A stretch of DNA of 57,635 nucleotides from Mesotaenium endlicherianum (Eukaryota; Streptophyta; Zygnematophyceae; Zygnematales; Mesotaeniaceae): NCBI GenBank assembly GCA_009602735.1, contig WELA01005980.1, positions 605,338-662,972 of the forward strand. The letters run 5' to 3'. The first letter of the stretch is position 1. Every line of letters begins with the position of its first letter. The position numbers and the translations under genes were made by a program. Shown here in pieces: positions 42,721 through 55,800 of this stretch. Below the pieces are notes generated by a model. That model worked only from the letters and a program-made list of their open reading frames with translations, ran no database searches and was not told the origin of the DNA.

Positions 42721-44587
42721 CACACCCTGGAAGAATGCCGTTATGCTCCCTCCCCAGAGAAAGACAGAAGAGCTTCTAACAGGGAGAGAAGAGCCAAGTT
42801 ACAGCAGCAGAGGCAACTCCAGACGCAGAAGAGGTGATTCTGAAGGCAGCCAACAAGGAGGTCAGAGAAGAGGCGACTCTGATGGCAGCAGAGAGAGAGG
42901 CTCCAGTCAGAGAGGAGACTCCTACAAGAGCAGACGTGCGTCCAAAGATCATGTTAAAGGCAAAGGCAAGAGGACTTATCAAGCAGATTATGTTGAAGAG
43001 GAGAGCAATGAAGACTCTGATGACAGCCGAGAAGAGCTTCTTGTTGCTCAGGTTGGCTATGCCTTGTCCACCACAGTTGCTGAAGATAGAGCTTGGCTTA
43101 TCGACTCTGGTGCTTCCTGCCACATGTCCAGATATGGAGGTTGGTTCCGTTCCTTTCAAATGTTTCGGGAGCCTGTAGACATATACATTAGAGATAATTC
43201 AATGCTTAAGGCCATTGGATTTGGAAGTGTTCCTCTTACCTTAGTCGCTGGTGGCAAGTCTATCAAGTCCAAACTGCAAGAAGTCCCCTGTGTTCCTAAG
43301 CTACCCAAGAACCTGTTCAGCGTCAAGCAGGCAAACAAGCAAGGATGTTCAATACAATTTTTCCTAGACTCCATCAGTATTTTGGATTTCCAGCAAAAAG
43401 TGATAAGAGAAGGCCTGCTTGCAGGAAATCTATTCCAGCTGAAGCTAGCAGACAAGACATATCCTCCCAGCACTCACATTGGTAAGGCCATGGCTGCCAT
43501 CAGTGCCCCCACTAACAATCATCAGGCTAATCATGTGTCTGCAGCACTTTGGCATCTCCGGCTAGGCCATCCCTCTCACACCCAGATGGCTACTCTAGTG
43601 AAAGAGAATATGGTTCAGGATGCAAAGCTCTTACCTGTAGCATCTTCAGCACCTTGTGAGACTTGTATGCAAGCAAAGCAGACTAAAGCTCCATTTCTTG
43701 CCAGTCATGTTTCCACCAGGGCCACAGCACCTCTAGAGCTGGTTCACTCTAACATATGTGGGCCCATAGCAACTCCCTCTGTATCTGGACCAATGTATTT
43801 TGTCACCTTCATAGATGACTTCACAGATTACACCTGCACATATTTTCTGCATCAGAAAAGTCAAGTCTTTGAGAAGTTTCAGATCTACAAGGCTATGGTG
43901 GAGAACCAGCTGCCCAGTAAGATCAACCGTCTGAGGAGTGACAATGGGAGCGAATTTAAATCTACCAAATTTCAGAAGCTGTGTGCAAATGTAGGCATCC
44001 ATCAAGAGTGGACTATGACCTACACACCTGAGCAAAATGGGAAGTCAAAAAAGTGCAGCCACACACTCGTGGAGACAACTCGAGCCCTAATACTGCAAAA
44101 GGGACTTCCAGAAAAATGTTGGGCTGAAGCCATGGCTACTACAACTTACCTCAAGAACAGGCAGCCTTGCAGGGAGGGCAGTTACAGGTCTCACCCCCTA
44201 CGAAGCTTGGACAGGTTAGAAAACCACCACTACTCATCACCAAAGAAGCTCACATCTAGCAAGCTCTTTCCTGTCAGCTACCCTTGCATTTTCATAGGTT
44301 ACAGTGAGAACCAAAAGGGCTACAAGCTGTACAATCCAGCCACAACAGTCCTGCACAGTTGGGATGTTCAATTTATTGAAGAGAAGTGTCTTCAGACAGG
44401 TCTTAGTCTGCCTCAGATCCCTGCTTCGAAGCCAGAAATGGTTATTTTCCCAATAGACTCAGCCTCAAAAGTACCTGATAGAGCTCCTCCCCCCGCCAGA
44501 GTTGAGCAGCCTTCTTGGAGTAGCATCTCCTCCACAGTAGTGGTCTCAGAATCCTTCCCTGCGAGCCCAATCAATTCAGCCAGCTAA
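42721..44587 (+). pseudogene. copia pol part 1: gag end, protease, integrase
   Basis: Across the element A junction the zinc-knuckle remnant HTLEEC resumes. The main frame (42743-44587) is charged Arg/Ser/Gly linker for about 95 residues, then copia protease (AWLIDSGASCHMS near 43093), the pre-integrase HLRLGHPSHTQMATL near 43550, the zinc CETCMQAKQ and the integrase core. The first two catalytic Asp are present (VTFIDDFTDYT near 43805, RSDNGSEF near 43935). The third position, normally the Glu in an NG..ER motif, reads NGKSKKC (about 44037), so the catalytic Glu is lost. The frame ends at TAA 44585-44587, before RT. Confidence 0.88.
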
Positions 44588-46266
44588 GAGCCAGCATCTC
44601 AACCTGCAGTTTTCCCTAGACCAAGCACAGTCAGGCAGTCCTTCTCCAAGCTAGCAGACTATCATTGTTTCCTGGCAGCAAAGCAAGCTGAAGGAGATCC
44701 ACAGACATTGAAGAAGGCTTTGGCAAGGCTTGATGGAGCATTGTGGAGAAAGGCAGCAGATACAGAGATTGCCTCCCTACAAGAGAATAATACATGGCAG
44801 CTGGTTCATTGCCACACAACAGGAGTGCCATTGACAATTAGTGGATTTTTACGACCAAGTGTGATGCACAGGGTCAGCCAGTCAAATTGAAAGCAAGACT
44901 AGTTGCTAGGGGTTTCAATCAGCAACAAGACATTGACTATGAACAGACTTTTGCACCTATCTTGAAGCACCCTGCTCTTCGTCTTTTCCAGGCAATCACA
45001 ACATATTTACTCCTAGAGCTGCACCAAATGGATGTTCAGACAGCCTTCTTGAATGGATTTCTCCGGGAAGAGGTGTACACGACACAACACCCTGGCTATG
45101 AGGATCCTAGGCATCCTGACTATGTCTGCAAGCTCAGTCGCTCTCTCTATGGTCTCAAGCAAAGCCCTAGAGCCAGGAATCACATAGTAGATGCCTTCTT
45201 CAAACAAGAAGGGTACACACAGTGTCAAGCCGACCACTCTCTCTACGTCAGGCTGACACCCGCAGACATTTTTTATATTGGACTCTATGTAGATGACCTC
45301 CTCCTGGCCTCTTCCTCACAGATAGCACTTGATGAGCTCAAGCAAGCTCTTTCTGCTGAGTTCAAGATGATTGACATGGGCGAAGTTCAATACTGCCTGG
45401 GCATTCAGATAAAGCGGGACAGGAGCAAGAAAACACTAGTCATGAGCCAGAGCCACTATCTCAAGAAGGTGTTAGAGAAGTTTGGCATGGCTGATTGCAA
45501 GGGTCTCTCTACCCCTCTTCCCCTCAATGTCAAGTTCTCCAGTGCAGATTGCCCTCAAACAGCGGAAGATCGCACAAAGATGGCCAGGTTTCCCTACAAG
45601 GAGGGCATAAGCTATGTCATGTTTGTAATGGTTGCTACAAGACCAGACCTGGCTACACTAATGGGCATCTTGTCCAAATTCATGTAGGACCCAGGCAAGG
45701 CACACTGGGAAGCCCTTCAGCATCTCCTTCGCGACATCAAGCAGGCAGAGTATGGACTCACCTTTGTAGGCTCTTCTTCTAGCACAGTGCAGGTTCAGGG
45801 CTACTTTGATGCCAATTATGCAAGCGATGCTGAGAACAGCAGGAGCACTTCTGGCTTTGTCTTCTTAGTAGCATCTGGAGCTATGTCCTGGAAATCAAAG
45901 CAGCAGAAATTGTTTACCAAGTGATCCACTAAGACAAAGTATGTTGCTCTAGACATGGCAGTTCAGGAAGCAATTTGGCTAAAGCATTTTCTCAAAGAGC
46001 TCTACCTCTCTCATCCTGCCATCCCTCTCTTCTCAGATAACCAGAGCGCTCTCAAGTTGATTGACAATCCGATGCATCATGAGCAAACAAAGCACATCAA
46101 TGTGAGATACCATGCTATCAGAGAAGCTAAGGCAGCAAAGGTGGTGGCTCCAGATTACTTTCAGACAAGTCTCATGGTGGCGGATGCACTTACCAAGCCA
46201 GTGTTGGCTTCCAAGTCCTCCTGGTGTGCTCAACAAACAAGCCTTTTCAGGCTTGCAGTAGTCTAA
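44588..46266 (+). pseudogene. copia pol part 2: reverse transcriptase and RNase H
   Basis: RT begins around 44708 (LQENNTWQLV), shifts frame near 44845, then is open from 44887 (KARLVARGFNQQQDIDYEQT). It has LHQMDVQTAFLNGFL, SLYGLKQSPRA and the catalytic LYVDDLLL near 45287. A TAG at 45685-45687 falls where RNase H sequence begins, and a TGA at about 45922 interrupts it again. RNase H motifs are visible (YFDANYASD, SDNQSALKL, EQTKHINVRYH). The order after integrase confirms copia. The polyprotein is dead. Confidence 0.9.
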
Positions 46267-46673
46267 GGCCTCAGAGAGAGCAAGGATACTTTAGCAACAG
46301 ATGTAGATAAGAGTTCGAGAGAGTGAGAAATTAGCAGAGCAGTTAGCAAGCAAGCTAGAGAGAGAGAGAAGAGCATATTTTTCCTAGCATGCCGGCTACA
46401 GCTGTGCAAATTCTACCTATATTTGTACGAGCTTAGTTCCCCTCGCTCAAGAAGGTCACATCTTGACTCATACACTTACACCCACAGTGTAGATCGACTG
46501 TATCTACAATTCATTTTCATTTGGAGTCAGAAACCATCGACTTTGAAGATAAGACCTGCAGAGACAACAGATCAAATCACATCTATGATGCAGAATGATG
46601 CAAAGTCAAAATAAAGTCTGAAGTGCTTAAGTCGTTCGATCAAGTCATCTAGATTCATTAAATGAAGAGAGAG
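46267..46673 (+). other. copia 3' noncoding region and polypurine tract
   Basis: No coding frame is supported. A GA-rich stretch lies near 46310-46380, and GAAGAGAGAG (46664-46673) directly before the LTR is the likely plus-strand primer site. Confidence 0.7.
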
Positions 46674-47051
46674 TATTGAAATGGGAGTAATTAAATGAAA
46701 TAGATCATTTATTGATTGAAACTGATAAGTACAGGCGCGAGGTCAAATTGACCAAATTGGTCCAGTTGACCAAGACAGCTAGACTAGAGCAGTCAACTAG
46801 TCAACACTAAACCAACAAAGTAGACTAGATATGAGCGGACATCTCGCTGCTAGACTAGACCTAACTTGCCTTATCATATTGCAATCTATTCTAGCCTGTC
46901 TGTTTGTCCAACGTGTACTTAAGCAGGTTCAGTGTGCAGATTAGTTCATTCAGCATGTTCACCAACTCCTGCAAGAACGTATCTACAGTTGTGACAACCT
47001 ATCAACCAGTACTATAGCCATGGCTGAAGGTGGTAACCAAGCATCACAAAA
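46674..47051 (+). repeat. 3' LTR of the copia element
   Basis: 378 bp matching 6119-6498, with the same TTGAC-rich block (about 46742-46812). It is followed by TAGTGTA, the likely target duplication region. Confidence 0.9.
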
Positions 47052-47240
47052 TAGTGTAAGTTTTGCAACTCAATCCACTTGCTAGACGAGGAAAAAAATA
47101 AATATCATACGTCAAAAGTTCTTGTAAGCAAATGTGAAATGATTATTGTTTTTACTTTATAATCTTTGCGTTTGATGCCCAAGATGAATAACAGGTATGC
47201 AGAGTCGAGTGAAGAGCACTTGTGGGTGGCGGGCTCCATG

Positions 47241-48265
47241 TCAAGACGCATGGCATGTTGTGTGCGGGCCTAGTTCCGTGTGATGTAGAATTGTAGAAGA
47301 GGAAATATATCCAAGAGATGGACGTCCCAGCTGAGAGCATTCTCGAGGATTGATGGGCAGACTTAAAGACAAGTGCAGAGGGCAACGTCCCTTTGCGGCC
47401 ATACAGATATTAAAAGGGGGGAACTTAGGTGGAAGCTTGGATACAAAAATTGTGCGATGCGGTGAGGTAGGGCAGTCAAATATTCTAGTCGGTGTGGTGA
47501 GGGTTGATGTACTTGGCTGACACATCTTGGATGGTTTGGTTGTTGCGAGCTACTAAGCCATCAGTTTTGGGGTGGTAATTGAGGCATACAAGCGATGGAT
47601 GCCGAGTTTGACGCAAATGAAGTCAAGAAACTTGGTTTTTAAAGTGGGACTCATTGTTGGTAAGGAGATGCCGTGGACAGAAATTTTAGCACATGATTCA
47701 ATTGAGAAAAAACTTAGCAATGCACAAGGAAGTGGCGTTTAGAATAGTTTTTTAAATGACGCATCGAGTCATGTAGCCTATGGTGAGAACGATGTAGTGA
47801 TTGTCGTGGGCCGAGGGTAGGAAGGGCGCCATGATGTCCATTGGGTTGAAAATAGGAACTAGGTGCAACAGTCTTGGAGGCGACATCGGCAGGCTCAAAA
47901 TCCATGGCTAGTGTTCATGCATCACAAAAAGTAACGGGGTGGAAAGCTTTGGTTTAGGCGGCAACAAGGGGGTGTATCTTGCTATATAGCATTCTAGTCT
48001 TAGAAGGTTCATTGAAGGTGGGGTTGGCGCGGTTAAGGAATGTATGAAGCTTAGTGGCGAACACTTTGAGAGGCCGCCGACCTTGCAGAATCTTGATGAC
48101 CATGTCTTGGGCCAAGACGATTGTATCTTCAACCGCAATTACGCCGGATATGCTCCTTCTTAAGTAGAGGGAGCGAGCTTTGCACCGTAAGAGGTTGAGC
48201 CGTAAGCAAATCATGGGCCGGCCCATCTTGCTTAAGATTTGGTGAGAGTGGCTACTTTCGACCAT
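47241..48265 (-). pseudogene. decayed Ty3/gypsy relic (gag and integrase fragments)
   Basis: On the minus strand, 48265-47954 has a gag-like stretch (LQGRRPLKVFATKLHTFL, SKTRMLYSKIHP). From about 47840 to 47530, integrase-like sequence is readable across frames, with MDIMAPF, CPRHLLTNNESHFKNQ and YHPKTDGLV.RNNQT. Downstream, TKFPPFNICM and PSLGYISSSTILHHTELG (about 47500-47290) continue the integrase C-terminal part. Protease, RT and RNase H are absent between gag and integrase, so a large deletion occurred. Frequent stops and shifts make it far older than the nested elements. The family differs from A-D. The right end of the relic is unclear and may extend to about 48690. Confidence 0.65.
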
Positions 48266-48270
48266 CTGTT

Positions 48271-51200
48271 AATGCGAGTGCCAATGTCTTTGATATCCAA
48301 ATGCTTATGCACATCTGTTTTCCCAATCACAAGAGGATTCAAGAATTTGAAGTGTTTTATAAAGAGGGAGTGTGTGTCTCTGAGCTTGATGGGAGAGCCA
48401 AGAGAGCGGTGTTGGAAAGCTGCCAGTCTGTTAAGTGAGAGGAGACGCATGGTGGTCTGCTATGTTAGTCCGTAGTTATAGCATCTATGCTCGTGGGCCT
48501 GGCAAGGCTTGTAAGTTGTTGAGCAGCTATTTGCTCCTTGCGTGTCTCGTGAAGGAGATGTAAGGAAACCAAATGGGAGGGGATCATTGTAAATTGGCCC
48601 TAAGTCGTGTTTACAACTTTCAATAGTTTCACTATTATTTTTTGTGCATAAGTGAATATCCCCATGCGGAAACTCTGAACCAATCATAATTATACTAACT
48701 TACAGTGGAAAATTGTTGGTTTCATTTGATTTCATCTATGATCTACGACTTCCGTGTTTCTTTGATTTCTTTTGACTCCTGAGCTCAACAGTAACGTGAT
48801 AATATGTGGTGGAAATTGACCAAGCACCAAAAAAGAAGTGGCAAACCATCGTTCTTCATTGATGTAAATGGTCGTCAATTTCATCCATTGAAAACATATA
48901 TAAGTTCAAGGTTGACGATATTTGGAGTCTATTACTTGGGCTAAAGAAATATGCCTGCGCAATTGAGCTTTGGGCACCCCTTTATGACCATTTTTATTCT
49001 CACAAGGAGTGTTTGTGCAACTCTTATCATGTGCTATATTAAATATGCGCTTTGCTCCTTCAAGTTGTGAAAATGTAGCTCTGGGGAGGGCAAAGTAAAC
49101 TTTATTAGAGCTCGCCACTTGCGCCTGTTTTAGTTAGCTGAGCATGCGACGTTGATAGGTCGATGGACAATCTGTGGACGAAGCAATTCCTAATTGTGTT
49201 TGACGCGCATCGGCACGACAAAAGGCCTCAACTTCAGTGGTAACATGTTGAAAGTACATAAGTCAATTCATGAACGAGCACTATTAAGAAGCCCAAATTA
49301 TGTTGCTCGTAAGATGTGTTGTTTCAATTTTTATATTACTACAAACTATCAACTACTCAATTGTTCACCTTTACAATAATAAGATTGGCTTTTAATCAAC
49401 ACTTCTTCCAACCTTTCTCAAAGCTATCCGTAACAATTTGACTTCTGAGAGAATCTTTACCACGTTTTCAAGACAAGTCTTGTGAAAGAATTGGACCAAA
49501 ATGCAGTGACAAGAAAATGTGCTCTCAGAGTTGCACTGAGAATGGTATTGTAAGTTTATATACTTGCCAACGCAATGACTTTGTGCAACACCTATGTTCT
49601 GGTAACGGGACAACCAATTAAGTTGTTTGTGACGACCAAAAGGTCAACCTCTTCACGTGACGTGTAAGAGAAGACAAGCTTTTTCATGGGAGAGTACATT
49701 AGTGACTCTTGGTGTATACCACCAGTCTCATGACATCACGTAGGGGTCACCAGGGTGATATTGTGAAGTGTCATTGTGCCTCTTGGTAGTATACCTTATA
49801 CATTTGTATATGTTACACATCCAAATTATATATTCATGTATGACAATCAATTATGCATTGTATATAGCCATGACACATGTATGTATACGTATACATATCC
49901 ATATATTCATACAAACAATACCCGTACACAGTATTGTAAAGTATAGCCCGTATCTATACATGTCGTATATACTCTTACACATCATACATTTATGCAATGC
50001 AATAATGCAATGTGTAGCTCATATATATACATGTATGTACTCAAATAAGCTATGCAATGTTGCAAGGCGTCAAGCCATAATGTATGTAAGTAACATATGT
50101 ATTATATGTTATTTAATATGATTGCTTGGAATAGTGTGACTTATATAACTAATACACAAATTTATATTACTACCGGTCACACAATAATGCGAGACATTGA
50201 GCTATAATGTATACATGGATGTACTATACGCTCTTTGGCACTACTTGCCAAATAACAAACCAACATATGATACACCTTTAATGTACTATATACGCATGTA
50301 GTCAAGGAAACACCGAAATTGCAATACCTAGCAATTTCATAAACGCCAAATGATTGTTACACTATGCCACCATTGCCTAGGAATCTAGTGCTCTTCACAC
50401 ATGGTTACAAGGTTAGTGTCCGGCCTGGCACCTTTACTTCGCTCCCAAGTCCTGATGCACAAGATTTGCACCACAACCACCGTCACCTATGCACTTAGCA
50501 ACATGGCTAAAAACATGTCCTTGTAGGTCAATAGGACCGGGGGTTTGTCATGCCTTCCTATCTTAGCAGTTCCACTAGCATGCCTCTCAACCTAGACTTA
50601 CTTTCATCGTGCACAATCAAAATTTGTGTGTGTTGAAATATAGCTCATAATGCATACCTACCAAGAAAAAGGCCTCAAGAAAGTGTTGTTGACCAAGGAC
50701 TAAGATAGAGTTTGGAATGCAAGTATAAGAGTATGATATAGGCACGGATGAGCTTAAGGTCAATGCTGTCTTGTTAGGGCTTAAAGTGGCACTTCAGACG
50801 AGCTCAATACTTTGAGAACGTGTTTGTGAAATGGTAAAGCTTAACAAATTCAAACGAGGGTGCAGGAGAAGGTAAAGAACAGGTGCTGATGAGCTCACAT
50901 AACATTTGTCCTTCCCCACTTCTTTGTCCTCGAGCAAAAAATACCAAATAAAATTCCAAAACTTTGGTAAAAGGCGTACAAGTCATCCTACACCACATGG
51001 GGAAGTTTTTGGCACCTTACCCCTTCGAAGCAACAATTATTGCGCTTCGACGAGGGCAAAGCGTGGCAATATCTGGCGTCTGAGGAGCTAACACCAGGTT
51101 CAAATAGAAAGTCATCGGGGAGGCTTAGTAGCCCCTAGAATGTCTACTATGGCTGCTTACAAAGTATTATTATAGTGTGATACATTCATTAGAGGTGAAG

Positions 51201-52100
51201 TAGTAGAGCTGCGGCAAGTTATTATACAAAAGCTCAAATATGTGGAGGCCAAGTAGCTTCAGTAGGGCTCATCTATGAAGAAAAGGGGTAAAGTGTGAGT
51301 ACCAACAATTTGTTTGGGTAGAATTGAGGACCGAGGAGAACTTGGTAAGTCATGCTGCTCAAGATTGAACCAATCATTGCCATCATTCTTGCCAGCTCTA
51401 GTGTGGACTCCTTAATGGAGCATGACGTTGCATTTTGGTTGTTAGAGTTGCCATATCAAAGGCCTAAACATTAATAGACATTATTTGATGAAGACACGTC
51501 CACCTCATGAGCGTGCGTTGCAGCTATAGATGTGGTACTTGCAAACTTGGTAATCATGTAATTGTTTTAAGAAGCTGCATGTGGTTTCCACTTAATAGCG
51601 CAATATCGTTGCCTTGGAAAGTCACATCTAGAATGTCTTATACAAAAATATATCCCGGATAGACCCTGGGTTTTCCTTCATTAACAGGACCATTCGTAGG
51701 CACAAAACTACCTCTCAAAAAAATGGCTCCAGTATTGTCCAAACAACTTTTTACACTGCGCAAACGGTAGATCTAGGTTCAAGTATAATGAAAGGCAATG
51801 CGTAAGAAGAGATGAATTTTGTGCAATGCCATGAGTTGTCACAATCGCAAGAAATTTGCGTCTACGATGCGCCCTAATACCAAACGGGCTTTTGAAGGCA
51901 TATCCAAAGTAACGTAAGAGCACTCAATCATGCCCACGCGTTCTACGTGCTCTCATACATTGAGCATCTAGCACTGACAAGCTAATGAACAAGTGTAAAG
52001 TCATGGATGCGCCGCCGGCGATGCTCTCATAAAGCTTGCTGGCATCAAAGATCCCCACTGCTTTGCCCTGTCATGGACATCGTCAGCGCACACTAACCAA
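48271..52100. other. AT-rich intergenic DNA, no gene recognised
   Basis: Only short frames without recognisable motifs occur. A very AT-rich, TATA/ATGTAT-rich tract spans about 49,790-50,330, and may be degenerate microsatellite. Ancient transposon debris is likely but could not be assigned. GC content rises again from about 52,000. Confidence 0.5.
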
Positions 52101-52483
52101 TAGCCAAAGGTGGCTGGAGGCTCCGCTTGGCCGCAAGATGAGGGCGATCAGAAGCCTTCCTCAAAGAAGGCTGGCAGCGAGCATCATTCCGCCAGCATGC
52201 AAAAACTACAGCAGATATCACGCTGTTTCTTTGCACACAGGTAGCCATCAATGAAGCGTGCCCCAATGCTGTTCACATTCTTTCCGCTTCCCTGGGACCA
52301 CACGCGTTCGCGCGGGGGACAGCTCACTGCTGTTAAGTGCAATCAATGAGACCTCCAAGGCAGGAAGTTGGCTACAGAAGAGCCCCTTATCCACCTTCTT
52401 CTCCTTCTCGTTCTCCACCTGCACCTGCACCTGCATGGCCCCATATGTGCATCCATGTTCTTCCGGGCGGCTCCTTGCGCACC

Positions 52484-52572
52484 TCCCCCATCACCACCGC
52501 CACCACCACCACCACAGCTGCTGCCGCCACCACCACTGCTGCTGCCGCCACCTCCAGCACCATCTCCACCTG
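52484..52572. repeat. (CCACCG/CCA)n trinucleotide repeat
   Basis: An imperfect CCA/CCG/CTG repeat just downstream of the permease stop codon, probably in its 3' UTR or beyond. It creates long false His, Pro and Gly frames on both strands. Confidence 0.85.
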
Positions 52573-52694
52573 CTGTAAGCTGGCCTAAGCCCGCCGCTGC
52601 CGCTGCCGCTGCCACTGCCGCCCATACCCATTTCCATCTTCTCTCGCTAAGCCGAGCCAGGAGCAAAGCGGAGCCGTGACAGGCCTTCCTCCCG

Positions 52695-52873
52695 TCAGCC
52701 GACAAAGGCCTCGATGAGTTCCCCCACGATGACAGTGGCGGCGCCCCCCATGAGCAGCGCCAGTGTGAAACGGCCACCGGGGACAATGGGCTTGGCAGCG
52801 GGTGGCAGGCAGGCGTCGGAGTAGCGCTCCGACCACGCCATGGCGCCCGGCAGGATTCCAAACAGCGTGAGGA
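52695..52873 (-). CDS. permease last exon
   Basis: GTGCAG|TCCTCACG start, TGA at 52695-52697. Encodes LTLFGILPGAMAWSERYSD, a PIVPGG turn and the last helix TLALLMGGAATVIVGELI. Confidence 0.92.
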
Positions 52874-55800
52874 CTGCACGTGCGTGCGCGTGCACGTGCG
52901 TGCAGGCGGGCGTGCACCCCACGCCCACAGCCAACGGCCAGAGGAATCAGGGAGAGGAGCAGAGTGCAGCGCAGGCGAGAGGGAATCAGAACAGAGGAAG
53001 GCACGACCTGCAGACAAGATTCTGCTCCCAGCCCTCAAGCTGAGGGAAGATGAGGCTAGATGAGGACAGGAGAGGTGAGGTGAGGTTAGGTGAGATGAGG
53101 TAGGCTTTCTTGAACCCCGTCCCCTCCGCTATACTTGCTATTAAAGGTTGCAAATGATTGGTCTTGCTACAAAGCACGATAGTTATGCTACGAGAATTGA
53201 CATCACAGCCGAGAAAAAAGTCGAGCAGAGTTCATTCGATAGATAAAAAACATGACCACAGGATGCGAAACGCAAGAGCACTTGCGAAAAACGCAGCCGG
53301 ATTGCTGGAAATTAGCCGAGAGAGAGAGAGAGGAGCTAAATAATCCCACGCTCCCGCCCAGTGGAGTGAGGACAGCAAGCAAGTGGGGGCGTAAGGCACG
53401 CACTGAACACTCCCACACAAAGTACGCCCTAGGAGGAGAAAGCTATTTCAACGAGGGGCAGACATTACGAGTTCACTATGATGCCTTTTGAGCTTTGCAA
53501 TGCCCGGCAACACTCATGGCTATGATGAAAGATGCGTATAGGCTGCATTTAAATAAGGTCGTAATAACGTTTTTTGAAAGACCTCATGATCTTCAGTAAG
53601 ACTCAAGATTGCATGCTAAGCATCTGACTAAGGATTTAGAGGTCTCCAGGAAGCACAAGCTGTATGCAATGCTGATATTAGCAAGTGCGAGTTCATCGCG
53701 GCTGCGCACACTTACGACAACAAACCAGCAGATCAGCGAGACCCAGTGCCCCTAAATGGCACAGAGAGCAAACAGTTGCACACTTGTCACTCAAAGCGGC
53801 TGGCGGCCAACCGGCTAACTGGCCGGCCGGCTGACCTACGGGCGGGCAAGCGGGCGAGCGAGCATGCCGGCCGTCCGGTGCGCAGGCTGGAAGGGTACCT
53901 CCATAGGTGCCGGCAAAGTCGAGGGCCTTGTAGAAGATGTCGGGGTTGAGCAACGCCAGCGCCAGCGGAGGCCCCAGCGTGAGCACGTACGGCACCGGCT
54001 GCTGCCCTCTCTTGCCGGGCAGCTTCAGCACTGCAGCCAGCTCGGAGCCCAGCAGAATCTGAGCTTGTCAAAGTACACCGCACCCGTAACTTTCCCTCTT
54101 TCTCTCTCTCCATTCAGAAGAAGTGCACAAAGGCAGGCAGGAGAGAGAGGGGGCGAGAGTGGCACCAAGAGGAGGTAGGGAGGGGAAGGAGAGCTAGGGG
54201 TGCAGGCAAGAGAAGGAGAGAGGGGCAAAGGGACGTGGAGGGGAGGAGGGAGGGACCTACAGTCAGCGAGGAAGTCTGAGAGGCCGAGCACGAAGCCAAT
54301 GTATGAGGTGGCCACCGCAAAGAAGGAGAACACCTCAATCGTCGGCTGCACACACACCCCCCCCCCCCTCCCCCCCCCTCCCAAAAGAGTATCCAGAGTG
54401 GGGTTTGAGTTCAACCCTCACACACATATTACAGGTGCCACGGGATGACAGGCACAGTGGCGCGGCCCACTATTAATTTCAGCCTCAGGTCTCTCCAGGG
54501 CGAGGGCAAGGGCAAGCTGCGACAACGTGAGAGGCTGGCTAAACAGCTAGCTAGCGGGCTGACGGGCTGGTTGGCTGGCCGACAGCTGGCGGCTCACCCC
54601 GACGGCGCCGCTGGACGCTCGCAGGCGCGTCAGGGGGTCGATCTGCGCCATGGTGTCGCCGGCGGCCATTGCAAGGCCGCCAGGTGGCACGCTCCCGAGG
54701 ATGACGGCGTCCCAGACGAGGAACATGGCCAGCGGGATGGCGGTCCCCAGCACCACGGCGGTGCGGATGCGCGGGAGGTTGCCGCCCAGGTCCGTCGCAA
54801 CAACTGGCACCACGTTCTGCCGCCCGCCCGCCGCCCGCCACCCAGATGTATTGAAGGACATGCCGCAGGAGACGACGAGGAGGAAAAGGAGGAGGAGGAG
54901 GGAGAGGTGGGGGATGGGGGGAGGAGAAGAGTCTCTCTGCTCATCGTGCTGGCTGGGAGTGGAAGCGGGGCTCCATGGCGGACGGCCCCAGCGATGCTGA
55001 TGATGGATGACACAGAGATGGTGATGACGATGGCGGTGACGCTGAGATGACCCCGTGCTATCTCAGAATCATGGGGGTGCTCTCCTGCTCTGATGCTTCT
55101 GGTCTCTGCGACGACGACAATGACAATGACGACGACGACAGGAACGACAGCAACGATAGCAATGACAACGATACTCGCACGGGTGTTGTCTGCGCATGAC
55201 GCGTGGCAAGGACTACATTTTTGTAAGGGGGTGGAAGGTCGCCGTAACTCAGTGACAGCCTAGGAGGATGAAGACCTCCGCCACGAAATAAGCACGCAGC
55301 GGGCGGCGGGGTGCGAGCAGCGCACGTCAACTGGCGCCAAGCCAGCAGCAGCAGTACCCCTTTGGGTGAACGCAAATCACTACACGAGTGCCTAGGGCCT
55401 CCTTCCGAACCGAGCCAACTCCCTACTGCCAGCAGGAGGAGCAGCAGTGTGCTTTCCTGAGCGTGTGAGAGGGCACACGCGCGCGTGCACGCACATGGTA
55501 CACAAAGGAGAGCGCGATGATGGGGATGCTGGAAGGCACCGCCCAGAAGTTCGCCTCCAGGAGCGCCGAGGGCGCGACACCTGGCGCCGCCAGGGTCACC
55601 AGGACGGCGAAGCTGGCCAGGATGGCCACCACCAGGGCGCCGTTCACAATGCCTATCACCTTCTGGCTGCCCAGTCGCGCACACACGCAGGGAGATGGCA
55701 CGTGAGCGTGCAGCCGCTGGTCGCGGTTTTTCAGAGATGGAGCTGACTTTCTGTCGTGCGACAGAGACTCTCGGCTGCTGTGCGGTGCCAGTCATTCTGC

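Larger units (their letters stand above)
6119..47051 (+). mobile_element. Ty1/copia LTR retrotransposon, outermost shell of a nest
   Basis: Two direct repeats of about 380 bp (6119-6498 and 46674-47051) bound the element. The first is followed at once by a tRNA-iMet primer-binding site, and the second is preceded by a purine tract. The 7-mer TAGTGTA abuts both outer ends (6114-6120 and 47052-47058), so a 5-bp target duplication within it (TAGTG under the boundaries chosen) is likely. Internal order is gag, protease, integrase, RT, RNase H, the copia order. The element is split at 7198/42721 by the 35.5-kb element A. Without that insert it would be about 5.4 kb, a normal copia length. Frames are broken by stops and frameshifts, and the LTRs differ at many sites, so it is old and dead. 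LTR boundaries are uncertain by about 3 nt. Confidence 0.93.

Noticed and set aside
49768..50121. A 117-codon frame in AT-rich DNA
   Set aside because: Composition is that of a TATA/ATGTAT-type repeat, with Ile, Tyr and His bias and no recognisable domain.
52258..53038. Long frames rich in Pro, His, Ala or Gly on both strands
   Set aside because: They are produced by the CCA/CCG repeat and overlap the permease last exon in other frames.
53203..53491. Overlapping short frames between permease exons
   Set aside because: They are intronic, with no domain and no splice compatibility with the permease; only the RT relic nearby is supported.
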